A stretch of DNA of 64,000 nucleotides from NCBI GenBank assembly GCA_015680685.1, contig MNCI01028261.1, positions 390,663-454,662 on the forward strand. The letters are read 5' to 3'. The position numbers and the translations under genes are program-made. The stretch comes from Gnetum montanum (Eukaryota; Streptophyta; Gnetopsida; Gnetales; Gnetaceae). This document shows, one piece after another, positions 35,809 to 47,420 of this stretch (position 1 is the first letter of the stretch; the number at the start of each line of letters is the position of its first letter). The notes beneath the pieces were generated by a model that saw nothing but the letters and a program-made list of their open reading frames with translations, had not been told where the DNA came from and searched no databases.

Positions 35809-37896
35809 TGTAAATGGGCAGGGATAGTACGGTATTCTAACGACATCATCCAATGTGCCCCAATGGCCTCATGGCTAGAAATGATGAAAGAAAACTCTCT
35901 TGCTACCACATAGACAAAGGAAGAGCAGCAACCACCTCCACCACGTATACAAACAACATAGCCAGGCTCACAAACAACAACATACATCCGCGAGATCCGA
36001 GAAATGCTCTCGAGTCAGCGAGAGCAATCTGGAAGAATTGGTGGAGGAGATGATCCTTCAGTCTATCGCCCTACCATGAGCCACTTGGATCAAGTGGCAC
36101 AATCAATTAGCTTGCTTGAAAGGGCAGGGCCAATATTTTTCACCGCCCGAGCATCCATACCAGCCAGAACAGATCCAAGCATCCGAGGCGTATCAACTAC
36201 AACCCAGTAGTTGTTCCCTGAAATCTCAAGGAATGATGCTACTTTCTCAGTACGCTTGGAATATGGTGAGGGGATGATGGTCCTAGTGATGCATCACTAG
36301 GGACAAGAATTTATGGCTAAAGTGGTTGCTGACACGATTGGTACTATTCTCAATGCACCGATAACACCTATACGAAACATCCATGGTCTACAAGATGTAT
36401 AGGTGTTTTTCGGAACTTCACATAGTAGGATTGATGTAGCCCAACATGAAGAAATGTTGGACTAACTGGTAGGAACTAGGAAACTACTTTTGGATGTCTT
36501 TGACCTTTCAGACAACATCACTACAACCTAGTTGGAGCTACTATCAGCAAGGGGCAAGAGCCTTGTTTTGGAGGGACAACTAGAAGTTGCTCAAGCTACT
36601 TGTCAATGCTTGGTAATGGAGGTTTCCCAATTAAGAGCCCAGCTTGCCGATCTGATCATCCTCTACCATGAAATCACTAGAGTTGAAGCTTTTCAATAGC
36701 TTCAACTTAAACTTTAGGTTGTTGAGGATGTAAGGAAGACAGCGATCCTAGACAAGTCCATAGCAAATGTGCGAGCATATCATTTAGAGAAGGATTTGGC
36801 AAAGGTTCGTCAAGAGAACGTGTACCTGATCGTAGAAGTTCATCACCTGCATAATGTTGGTTTAGAGAACGAGCACATGAAAGATTTTATCAACCAACAG
36901 CAAGAGGAGCTAGCTAGGGTGAACACAGATATGAGAAGGTTGGCTGCTAAGAATCGAAATCTACCAATGGAGGAGGTTCAGGCATTGTGACAGAAGTCTA
37001 CAATCGAAATTGCCACTTGGAAGAACGAGGTCCTAAAGTTTAAAAGAGTCAAAAATCATTACAGGGACCAAGTGAAATTGTAGAAGGAGGTAAATGAGAA
37101 GCACATTCAAGTCACTAAAGCCCAAATGAACCAAGTGTTCCAGCAGCTCCAAGAAGGAGGCAATGTATGGCCATCCATCTTTGATGGATTGAACGCCTAC
37201 AACAAAGTGAAAATCCCCCTAAAGGAGCTGCAAATTGAAGAAATGATAGAATATATGGAGTTAGCCAACCTTCGGTATGCAAACCTAGCTATGCTCATAG
37301 CCAGGAGTCTGCAGTCAGAGTTGGCAAAGTAAGTGGTCGCCTCATATTCCCTATATGAGGGTGAGTTCCAAGCGCATAAGGAAACAAAATAGAAGTTGGA
37401 AATAGCAAACTTGAAACTCGAGGTCCTCCATACAAGCTTTGAAGGCCAATGTACCATTGCAGAGGACCTGGCTCAAAGAATAAGTGACTACCAACAACTG
37501 CAAGCATCAATTCGAGCATTCAATATCGAACGCAAACAATTCACAACCTAGTTTGTCAATTTGAAAGAACTCATTTCGATGCTACCTTTTCCTTGGGAAA
37601 TTCTAGTTCCAGCACACATTGGAGAAGCTACCTAGACCATGAATGACCCCAGAAGCAAACAAGAGAAAATGAGGGCTCTCTCTGAGGCATTCTGGCTGTC
37701 TCTAGAACTTGCAACTACTACAGGGCTACCAACATCTGTGCTACCACCAACACATAGGCTAGAGGCTAGGGAAGATCCATCAAAACCACCACCCCAGGGA
37801 TAGTGTGATCTCCTCTAGCAATTTTGTACATCATCCTACACTGCAGAGGACCAAACAGGTGTTCAATTTTGTCTCCAAACACCGTCATTTTTGTAA
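35800..37896 (+). pseudogene. ORF3 of element F, C-terminal coiled-coil part
   Basis: One frame runs for about 700 codons with roughly ten stops. It begins KLCKWAGIVRYSNDIIQCAP, then a Pro/Gln-rich stretch, SHLDQVAQSISLLERAG, and long heptad-rich coiled coils (about 36540-37550; e.g. LEKDLAKVRQENVYLIVEVH, NQQQEELARVNTDMRRLAAK). A Pro-rich tail ends at a TAG (37801) or TAA (37894-37896). Together with 31803-32384 the ancestral protein was roughly 890 residues. Coiled coils suggest oligomerisation or a structural role; no enzyme motif is seen. Confidence 0.65.
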
Positions 37897-38035
37897 TTTG
37901 TCCTCCTCTATAACTCGGCCACTTGGTAAATTCATGTTGTGTTATGTGTGTGTCATTTATGTGTTTAAGTTATGTGTGTTGTAAATAAGAATCCATACCT
38001 TCCAAATTGTAAAGTAACTTAAGGACAAGTTTTTG

Positions 38036-38051
38036 CTTAGTCGTGGAGGTA
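38036..38051 (+). promoter_or_regulatory. Polypurine tract of element F
   Basis: TAGTCGTGGAGGTA directly before the 3' LTR start TGATGA; the G-run is interrupted by one A compared with the other elements. Confidence 0.75.
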
Positions 38052-38951
38052 TGATGAAGTGTCAAAAGTCAATGCATTGAATAGGTTGTGTATACACGGT
38101 CACGTCGACACGGGCCCATCGACATAGCCACCCTATGTTAACATGGCCTTGTTTACATAGCCACCCTTCCCAACCTATAAATATGAGGGCCTTCCACCTC
38201 ATTTAGGCATCTTTTTGAGTAGTTGTAGTGAAGCTCTTGCAGTTTGCTCGTGCAAGAGATAGAATATTTTCCAAGTGCTCACAGCAAGTGTATGAAAAGA
38301 AATTAGATCTTTATTCAAACGTTGATGTATCTGAGCCCATTGGCATGACGACAATAAAGATCAACTGTTCATGCAATCCTTGTAGCATTTGGACTTAGTT
38401 ATTTCATGCATTCATAGTTTAATGTGTTTATGCTTTATTAGTTACTTGTTGATTATTTATGTTTTCATTATTATAATTTTAATCATTATTGTTCATTCAT
38501 ATTTCATTAAAGACATAAGTACGACCATCTTGAACATAATCCTAACACTTGGTAAACCCAGTGATGCTTAACATCTGGTAACCCAGTAGTGTTAGGAAAT
38601 GCCAGAACGTGCTCGGAAGATGGGACTAAATACTTATGTTAGGAGTAGTTAGAATATAAACTAGGATAATTAGAGATTAGATTATAGTTTATTCCTTACC
38701 TTTCATACTTCAATTAATCGTCGAAAAAGATAATTAAAAATATATAAAAATCATTAGCCTTAGTTTCACTTAACCAACGTAACAAAACTTCACAAGTGAG
38801 ATTAGGATGACAACGACCATTCCAACCCAAGGTTTCATTGGTTAGAAGTCTGGTATGTGTTAAGTGCTTACAGTCTATGGATTTCGACCAAGTCACACAT
38901 GAACTCTCATGATTCGTATGGTTGGGTGTAGGGATACCTAGCTGCTCATCA
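38052..38951 (+). repeat. 3' LTR of element F
   Basis: 900 bp; TATAAATA at 38176-38183; ends CTCATCA. Collinear and nearly identical over long stretches with 22525-23425. Confidence 0.93.
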
Positions 38952-38956
38952 CCAGT

Positions 38957-39370
38957 AGTGTTATTGCTTGATTTTCCTAGTAGCATATGAGTTGTAATCC
39001 TAGTAGTGGATATGTGGGTTTAGGACATGTATCGCAAGCTAGGAATGAACACTCATTGCCCATAGAATAGTTTAGACTTTACTTTTCATTGTTAATTAGT
39101 TTAAATAATTAATGTCTTTATTGTCATTAGGAGTAGCATAAGGATGCAACAACATCAAGAATTATTTGCCTTACTTTGGACTAAATCACACATGACAAAG
39201 CTACCACTAGTCCAAGTGGGAAGACAGTGAACTACGATCAAGACATAATAATCTAGATGCCACAACTAGTCCCATCCATAGAATTTGACCTAATTGTGTG
39301 TAAACACTTGTAATTCATATGGTTGGGTGTAAGTGGGGGGGTGGGGGGGGGGGTACCTTATTGCTCATCA
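38957..39370 (+). repeat. 3' LTR of element H, second part
   Basis: Resumes the LTR broken at 22524 and ends CTCATCA at 39370. The last 40 bases contain a G-run (G7-T-G11, about 39334-39353) where other LTRs have TAGGGGTACC. To the right lies Ty1/copia sequence. Confidence 0.8.
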
Positions 39371-41445
39371 ATAGAATTAGAGTCTAATTTGGATCTATCA
39401 AATTTTGGAAGATGTACATAGGCTTCACAATCAAAAATCTTCAAATAGTTTAAATTAATGGACCTACCACTCCAAACTTCCTTTAGAATTTGTCCATTAA
39501 CAGCTAATGAAGGAAATCTATTGATAAGATAACATGCAATCATTATTGCTTCATCCCAAAAATTCTTTTCAAGATCAAATTCATTAAGCATATATCTAAC
39601 ATATTCCATAAATGTTTGATTGAAGTGCTCCACTACTCCATTTTGTTCAGGAGTCCCTAGAATAGTATTTTTCCTTTGAATGTCATGTTCTTTATAAAAA
39701 TCATTAAATTCATTTGAGAAAAACTCACAATCATTGTCAGTTCTTAGAATTTTAATCTTATTTCATGAATAATTCTCAACAAGAGCTTTGAAGTCTATGA
39801 ATTTTCCAAATACTTCAAACTTATGTTTTAATAAATAGGTCCAACACTTTCTATAATAATCATCAATAAAAGAAACATAATACATAGCACCTCCAAAAGA
39901 ACTTATTTTAATATCTTTAGCTAGTTCACATACATCACTATATATTAGTTCTAATATCTAAAGAGATTTATCATTACTTATTTGAAAGTTGTGACACCTC
40001 TATATACCATGTAGACAATGATGACAAAAATCCAAGGAATATTTTGAAAGCTTAAATTTACCTTTCTTGTAAAGTTTCTTAAGTCCTTTTTCATCAAGAT
40101 GTCCCATTCTTTTATGCCACAAATTAATACTTGAATTTAAATCAATAATTTTAAATGCAGATAATTTTTGCTTTAATGTCTTAGCTTCTAATTTATACAA
40201 TTTGCCTATTTTAATTCGAGAAGTCAAAAGAGATGAACCATGCAATATTGAACATTTTCCACCTCTAAAGATAATAGTTAGTTCTACATCATCTAGTTCA
40301 CTTACAGACAAAATATTTTTAGTAAGTGTTCGAACATGACATACATTGGGAATTGATTTAACTACTCTATTTTAAACTAAATCTTTACCTTTCCATAACT
40401 TATAACTTTGCATAAACCATCATTACCCAATCTTATCATTTCGAGTTTAGATTATGTATACTCACTAAACAATCAACATGTGGAGTGTAGTGATGAGATG
40501 CACCTAAGTCCACATACCAAGAATATGTATTAGCATTATCAAAAGATGAGACAACATACAAATCATCCTCTTGAGCAAGAGGAGCTTGATCACTTTTTGA
40601 TATATTACTCTCTTTGCCCTTTTTCAAAGGGGTTTTACATCTTTAAATGATCAACTTTAACATAATTTCAACATTCAAGCAGCCTCTTTACAAATTTTTG
40701 AGGCTTATTCTTAAATTGAGGCCTCTTAACAAACTTTGACTTTACATCATTTTTCATAAATACTACATCATTTTGAGGAGTAGAAGTTCTCCTTCTTGCT
40801 TCTGTAGACAATAATTGATCAACAATATTATCCAAAATAAAGTTGGTAGATGTTTTAATTACAACCATCACAAATGTCTTTCACAAATCTAGAAGTGTGC
40901 TAAGAAGTGTGATGCACTGAACTTCCTCATCCATTTTCACCCCTATAGATTGTAACTAATGGACCAGTGTATTAAAGATATTCAGGTATTCTATAATGGC
41001 AATACCTTCAACCATTTTACAGTCATACAACCATTTCTTCAACCAAAACTTATTAGTTAGGGACTTTGTTTGATACAAAGTTTATAATTTATACCATAAA
41101 TATTTAGCAGAAGAAACGTTGGAAACATTAAGCAATACTAAATTTGAAAGACACAAATGAATTCTACTTATCACCTTTAGGTTCAACTTTTTCAAGTCTT
41201 CATCATACATTTTATTAGGCTTAAATCTTGAAATTACACTATGCTAGTCCTTTTCAATGAGGAAATCCTCCATCTTAATTTTCCATAATTCATAGTTGGA
41301 CCTGTTGAACTTTTCAATTTCAATTTTGGGTAGAGAGTTGTTCATGATTTTTTCTTATAATTACTTAATAAAATAATAGTGGTGCATGGAACTTACTTCG
41401 ATACAAGTTTTTATTCCTAATTGCTTGCACCAATATAATATTAAA
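39371..41445 (-). mobile_element. Ty1/copia retrotransposon relic (gag, protease, integrase)
   Basis: Minus-strand order: copia gag (UBN2-type; YELWKIKMEDFLIEK, about 41300); protease SWYVDLGASHHYTP (about 40530, usual DSGAS here DLGAS); GAG-pre-integrase with LWHKRMGHLDEKGLKKL and CHHC (about 40110-40015); integrase core LRTDNDCEFFS, TPEQNGVVEHFN, FWDEAIMIACYLINR (about 39750-39500). Reverse transcriptase and RNase H are missing, cut at the H LTR boundary. Stops and frameshifts throughout. Confidence 0.85.
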
Positions 41446-41995
41446 TTTAAATGACACTACAAAAAATAAAAAAGACACTGAGTTACCTTGGGAAAACCCT
41501 ACAAGGTGAAAACTCCCAATAGAAAATTGACTCTTGGACCATTAGTAGCATAGCTTCAAAGGATTAAAGCTCAAGGAGAATTTACAAAGGAAGGAAGATG
41601 ACTCTCAAGCTTATGCTTTAATAGAATTTGGTGCTATGGATGCTCCCTTTGAGATCCTTATATATTATCATGAATTACAAAGGTGATAAGGTAGTTTATT
41701 TTGGTGGGGATAGGTATGGGATCATATATAACATAGACACAAATAAAAATATAACAAGGCAAGGTAGAAATATTTAGAGTAAATCAACATAGTAGATTTT
41801 CCTTCATCCACTTTATACCCTAGGTAATAATCTTGTAAAATCAAGCACTTTACAAGCATTGTGCATTAGTGTACCTTTACAGTCCAAATTTTTGCATCAA
41901 TAAGAGAGAAATAGAGTTTTCATTCTATCTACTAACTATTCTATATTAATACATTTATCCCTAAAACACCACTAAAATTTCATGTTGCAACCTTC
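41446..41995 (-). repeat. Probable copia 5' LTR
   Basis: Adjacent to a putative primer-binding site TTGGTGCAAGCAATTAGG (minus strand, about 41425-41443). Contains a minus-strand GGGTTTTCCCAAGGT block typical of copia U5 regions and an ATATATAAGG box near 41660. The outer end was not resolved and no partner LTR is present. Confidence 0.45.
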
Positions 41996-44171
41996 ATTTT
42001 CTAACTTAGGGTGAGGACTCATTATAAATGTGAGATATGTAGTCCATGAGCCACAATTTGGCATACTTCAGCTTTTTAAATCCAAAAAAATGCTTTCCAA
42101 GGCGTTATTTCATTGTTTTCCAACTAGAAATAGGTACCCCATATCCATATCTGGACTTGGGAAGGCCAAAAATGCCCTTCAAATGGCATAAAATGGCATT
42201 TTCATGGTTTTCTATAGTGGTATAGCCCCAACTACGCTGGAGCCACCTATAGTAGTCATTGGAACTACACTTGTCATAGTTACTAGAACTACACTAGCTA
42301 TAGTAGCTACCTCTAGCATAGTCATCACCAACACCTAGTAGAAGTGCAATGTTGGGATTGTTGGAATTTTCAATTTCCAAAAATTCCTAGCATAGTCATT
42401 CCAAGTCAACAATGGCCAGCATAGACAACATTTACCACTAGGTACAGTGCTTTTCAATGAGATCTACCATTTTTGTAGTTTTCATCCACCTTTCCAGTTC
42501 CCAACCCTTGTCTCATTTTCTAGCACCTCCAGTGTAGTTATAGTAGCCTATTTACTATTAATAGTAAATAGATGATTTTTGTGGATGTAGTCATTCCAAA
42601 CTTACTAGAAATGGCAACGATGCTAGCAGTTGTCAATAGACTACACTAAGAGTAGTCAATGAACTACGTTGAGAGTGGTCAATAAATTATGCTAAGAGTA
42701 GTCAGTAGACCATGCCAAGAGAAGTCATGACTATGTTGAGTAGGTACATTAATAGAAATAGTTGTTGTAAATCTACAATCAATGACAATTTGTTAACAAT
42801 TAATGGTAGTCAATGGTAAGCCTAAAACTAGCAACCCTAACCCTATAAAAATCCAATGTTGACAACATAGAATGGTTCCAAATTTTGGCATTTTGCAACC
42901 TATACTTTAGTATATTTGCATTCCATATAGCAATTCTGAGCACTTTGGCATTTCAAGAACCATCTAGCAACAACACCATTTTCCATTCCCATCCATTGCA
43001 ACCCATGACAACCATTACAACCTCACCTAGTAGTGTCATTTGGTACCAGAAACTAGGACTACACGGAGCATAGAAACTCTCACGTGGTTTCCATTATTCC
43101 AAACATGCAATACCAATCACATTCCCATTTTGTAGACTTGGTGGAAATTGGAGAAAACTTGTAGAAAATTGAAGTTGGGAAGAAATCAAATTGTAGAGGC
43201 AACCTTCTCCAACAAACTTCAAGTTTCAGCCAACAACTTCTTGTGCCCTTTGCACAAGCTTGTACTTCATGAACCCAATTCTTTTATATTCTTATGTATG
43301 AATTTAGTTGTTCATGATGTGTAGCTTTTGGTTTCCATTTCATTTTTGTAGCTCCAATTCTATTCCTATTTTTGTTTAACCATATCCATCTACATTTTCA
43401 TTTTTGTTCTTTTTTTCATTTTTGATTTTTCATACAAACCCATTTACATTTCCATGGCCATTTCCTTTTATGTTTTCTAAGTCCTTAGGTGATTGGTAAG
43501 ACCATCTAGGGCATCTAAGTTCTATTTTTCAAAGGCCCTTAGGATTCAAGGTTGAGGTTGCTATGCTAGATCTTTTGGTTTCTAGTGATCGATTTTTCCA
43601 ATTGCAACAATTTTTTGGTGCTAAAAGGAGGGCCTCTACTAAAATTCTTAGCCATAAACCCATTTCAATCATTTTTTCTAATGCCAAACCTTTGTGTAGT
43701 AATGGTAGTAGAGTTGGGTTTTGCTACAAATTTTCTATCTACTACAACACCCATTCCATTGGATTTTGCTGAAAATTTTCTATCTACCCTAACATCCATT
43801 CTATTAGGTTTTGCTACTATTTTCTCATTCACTATGACACCCATTCCGTTAAAGTCCATTTTCCTATCAAGTACTAATAGTAGTTGGTAACTATGCTGAT
43901 AGTAGTTAGTAGACTACACTGGCAATAGTTAACTGGCTACATTGACAATAGTAGGTTGACTTTTATTAAAACCATTCCATTCAACACCATTTCATTGGAC
44001 CCTATTTCGTTCCATGCCATTCGATTGAACCCCATTCCTACTATGACATCCATTTTTTCTTAGTAGCCAATTCTTACTACCTTTCCATTTTTAGCCTACT
44101 ATGACAATAGTTTACCCTATCTAATACGCTTTTACTAAAAATAGTAAAAAATCAAAAACTACAATTTCAAC
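41996..44171 (+). other. Repeat-rich leader/flank of element I, no gene recognised
   Basis: Contains irregular repeats of GACTACACTGG/TAGTAGTC type (about 42220-42750 and 43880-44110), related in style to the array at 55.6-57.55 kb, and an imperfect tandem repeat around TTTTGCTAC...CCCATTCCATT (43720-43860). It probably includes the 5' untranslated part of the Ty3/gypsy relic I. No LTR boundary could be fixed. Confidence 0.4.
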
Positions 44172-44304
44172 ATGTCATTCAACTAGTTGACCATGTTGTC
44201 CTACAACTTCATTGATAACACTTTTGGCCAAGTGGCTATGAGGGTTTACAATCCCAAAGACCCTACAGTAGTTAAATTTAGGTAATCCCTTAAGCTAAGG
44301 GATC
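44172..44304 (+). pseudogene. gag N-terminal part of element I, interrupted by element E
   Basis: Frame from the ATG at 44172 reads YNFIDNTFGQVAMRVYNPKD and, once E and one copy of its aaagc duplication are ignored, continues in the same phase at 49535 (SLNFSTMNKEHYNF). Two stops are present. Confidence 0.55.
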
Positions 44305-44309
44305 AAAGC

Positions 44310-45157
44310 TAATGAATCATGATTCATCATGCTACGATATCGGACCCTTGATATTAGATCCACGATATCGGGTACATGATATCGTAGCCCAAATAACAAT
44401 ATCAGATACACGATATCGTGACTCCTGTGTGAGCCTATAAATACACATGTAGGCACATGAGAGGAGTCAATTTTAGAAGTTAGTTTAGTGTTAGAGTAGA
44501 GTCTTTTTGCCATTCTTTTCCTCTCAACCCTTTCTCCTAGTACATGCCTACAGTGTGATGATTGTAATTATATGGCACCTTTATTTGAGTGTGACATACT
44601 TGGACACGTACATGACTAGAAATAAAGATCGAGATTACTTCATCATTTAGTTTAATCATTTAATTATTATTTTTATTTATTAATTTTTTAGTTAATATAT
44701 CTTCACCCTAAACTCATTAAACATGGAATGAGTATGACTTAATCACAAGCATTTAAGTGTGACTACTTGGTAACCCAGTAGCGTATCTAGGATCTACGCT
44801 TGGTAATCCTAGTCGTAGTTGTGCATGAGGTCCAAGATGTGTACAAATGATTAATGAATGGATTCTCATCACACTTAGGTTATCTTAGACTCTCTTCACC
44901 CTTTCTCTCTTAGCTAAACAAGTTATTTTCCATTGCCTCCAGGAGTAGCACTAGGTTAAAAATCACATCATACACCTCACTCTAGACTAAACCATACGTG
45001 ACAAAGCAAAGTCTAGGCTAGGTGGGAAGACAGTGAACTATGATTAGTGAGTAACTATCTAGATACCACAACTAGCCTATTTGTGGAGTTTGACTAGATC
45101 ATGCATGAAACTCTCATATTCATATGGTTGAGTGTAGGGGTACCTCGTGACTCATCA
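44310..45157 (+). repeat. 5' LTR of element E
   Basis: 848 bp; the initial TG is mutated to TA; ends CTCATCA. GATATC motifs at 44336-44420 lie upstream of TATAAATA (44436-44443). Confidence 0.9.
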
Positions 45158-45158
45158 T

Positions 45159-45176
45159 TGGTGTCATTGCCGAGGA
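45159..45176 (+). promoter_or_regulatory. Primer-binding site of element E
   Basis: TGGTGTCATTGCCGAGGA, one base inside the LTR; tRNA-Asp type with transitions. Confidence 0.75.
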
Positions 45177-45300
45177 TGATGCTAGTTATCTAGATTAGTT
45201 ATATCATACAAGATCACTATAACAATGTATTAATAATATATCTTTTAGAAATAATAATAATAATAATAATAACAATTAAATCACAAAAAAATTCACAACT

Positions 45301-47194
45301 ATGTCTCTCTCGCAAGACTATGATAATGCAAAAACTATAGGGCAATTCATTGGAGAACCAATGAATTATATGATGAGGAAGAAAAAGTTTGGAGTACTCA
45401 ATCTGATGTAGGGGTTTCCTATGAACATAAACAAAGACAACATCATCCCAACTTACAAATTCATAACCTACCTTGTGATGATGAATCCCTACTAGCCACT
45501 ACAACTCTAACAGAAATACAAGAGGCTGTTTGAATATCCCACAGGCATCGCAAGGAAATTCGTCTACCCAGGCTTAACTTAAAAAACTTTTCAAAGTTCT
45601 CAGGAGGTCATGAATTAGATCTGTAACAACATTTACAAGCCTTCTACGATGCTTGTATATGGTACAACATTGATAATGGATGGAAAAAACTTAAGCTCTT
45701 TCCTTTAACACTTGTTGGCCAAGCAAAAGTATGGTATAGGTCGTTAAAACCAAAATCAATTTGACATTGGCCAACAATGGTAGAGCTCTTCAACGAAAGA
45801 TATCATACTTATGGAAGAGTATCAACCTTGAGGAAACAAATCCAAAAGTGGAAACAAGCACAACATGAACCCTTGGACATGGCCTTAGAAAGATACTATG
45901 CATTATTAAAAAACTACCCAAGCCATGAGTTCTCCAAGGAAAGGCTAATGTACCATATCATAGATGGGCTAAGTAATGAAACAAGGGAGACCCTAGGGAT
46001 GTATGCCTGAGGTCAACTATATGAGCTATGAGCCCATCAATTCCAAGAGCATATCAAGTGGGTAGCAAAAGAAGAAGGAGAAATGGCTAAATGGGAGAAT
46101 GTTGAAAAATCTCAATGAGACCAAAATCTTACATCAATAAAGGTCCATAATCTAAAAGAGGAGAAATCAACTCACCTCAAGGAGGCGGAATCATCTTTCC
46201 CAACACTATAATCATTAAACCAAATTAAGAAAGAGATCAATAGGATGATGCAATGGATACATGAAAAATGTGGAGAAAATGCCAACATTATTGGAGGTAG
46301 AGTTATGGTAAACCAAGAAACAAGACAAAAGACCTTTAGAAAATCAGAAAGAAGGGTAGAAGAGAATAAGAACTTAACTACCAATCATTTGTATCAATGC
46401 AACATTTGCCTATATGATCACCCCAAGGGCCAATGCCTTGTCTTGTCACATTTACAAAAGTATTGGGAAAGAGTATTGCACCCAGAGTTTGTACAGAGAT
46501 ACTATGTTCAATCATAGTGGCAACAATTCCAATCGTGGGGGAGGCTACCCTTGAACTGGTTACACCCTTCATATCATCCGAACCCAAGTGCTTATCAAGT
46601 TCAACATCTTATTTCCCCAATTGGATCAACATCCTCTATCTCATCACATTATTATTATTATCCTCAATACTATCAACCCATATCCTCACCAATAGGACCA
46701 CCACCTTGGGTACCTTGCACTCCTCCTCAATTTCAACATTCTCATCCTTCACCTCCTTCTGCATTGCCACCAAGTATGCCCAAAGGATTTGCACCACAGC
46801 AGCAACCTAGGAACGTTACTTGTGCTTCTACTGTCAATAGCAGTGGGAATCCTCTATAACATTGAAGGTGTCCCTTCTTTAGACATGACCATAAGAAGGG
46901 ATAGCACAATTTTGAGCCCACTTCATCCTCCAACTCAGCACAAGTCCAACATTGTGGTGCATCTTCCTCTACAATGCCTCATGTTACTTTATCTAGGCCA
47001 GCAAGAAATACTCCAATAACTATGCAACCCAATGAATATAGCCACATAGGGAGACATATCAATCCTTGCATACCATCTTATGGTCAAGGGTTCCATAGTG
47101 GGTCAACTCTATATCAATTAAACTCACCTTATAACCTACCCTACTATGCCAACTTTAATCCAGTGCGTGAACCCCAATGGGGTAAGTATGACTG
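45301..47194 (+). pseudogene. gag of element E
   Basis: ATG at 45301 aligns with the C gag start. After an early frameshift it reads LFNERYHTYGRVSTLRKQIQ and ALERYYALLKNYPSHEFSKE (45780-45940). The zinc knuckle is CNICLYDHPKGQC (about 46399, C-x2-C-x3-H-x4-C). A Tyr/Pro-rich segment (46550-46760) and a CPFFRHDHKKG block (about 46870) follow, then EPQWGKYD and a stop near 47194. Collinear with the C gag but with more frameshifts and stops, so older or less constrained. Confidence 0.8.
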
Positions 47195-47304
47195 AGTCCT
47201 AATATTTCCAACATGCAAGGATCCCAATTCTTTATTTATTATTCCTAGCCATGCTCAACCATTTAGTTATGAGGGATACCCCCATTCTAATAACAAGCAG
47301 GATT

Positions 47305-47420
47305 AATAAATATTTTTCATTTTCTTTAATTTTGAAATTTTTGTTTTTCAGTTTTTCACTTTTCAACCTATTGTTTGATCTTTTTTCCTTTTTGTATTTT
47401 TATCCTTACCTTTTTATGAG
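47305..47420 (+). other. T-rich tract after gag of element E
   Basis: TTTTTCATTTTCTTTAATTT followed by TTTTTGTTTTTCAG and similar pieces; same position as in C. Confidence 0.6.

Larger units (their letters stand above)
22525..38951 (+). mobile_element. Element F: Athila-type Ty3/gypsy retrotransposon, full length with insertion
   Basis: 16,427 bp. LTRs 22525-23425 and 38052-38951; flanks ccaat (22520-22524) and ccagt (38952-38956), a likely target duplication with one change. It lies inside the 3' LTR of H. Order: primer-binding site, gag, protease, RT-RNase H, integrase, T-rich tract, two hairpin units, conserved motif, ORF3 interrupted by about 3.4 kb of foreign sequence, polypurine tract. 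The reading frames are full of TAG and TGA, so it is inactive. Confidence 0.92.

Noticed and set aside
31803-37896. Retroviral-type envelope in ORF3 of F
   Set aside because: The position fits, but no signal peptide, fusion peptide or transmembrane segment is visible; the sequence is basic, Pro/Gln-rich and coiled-coil.
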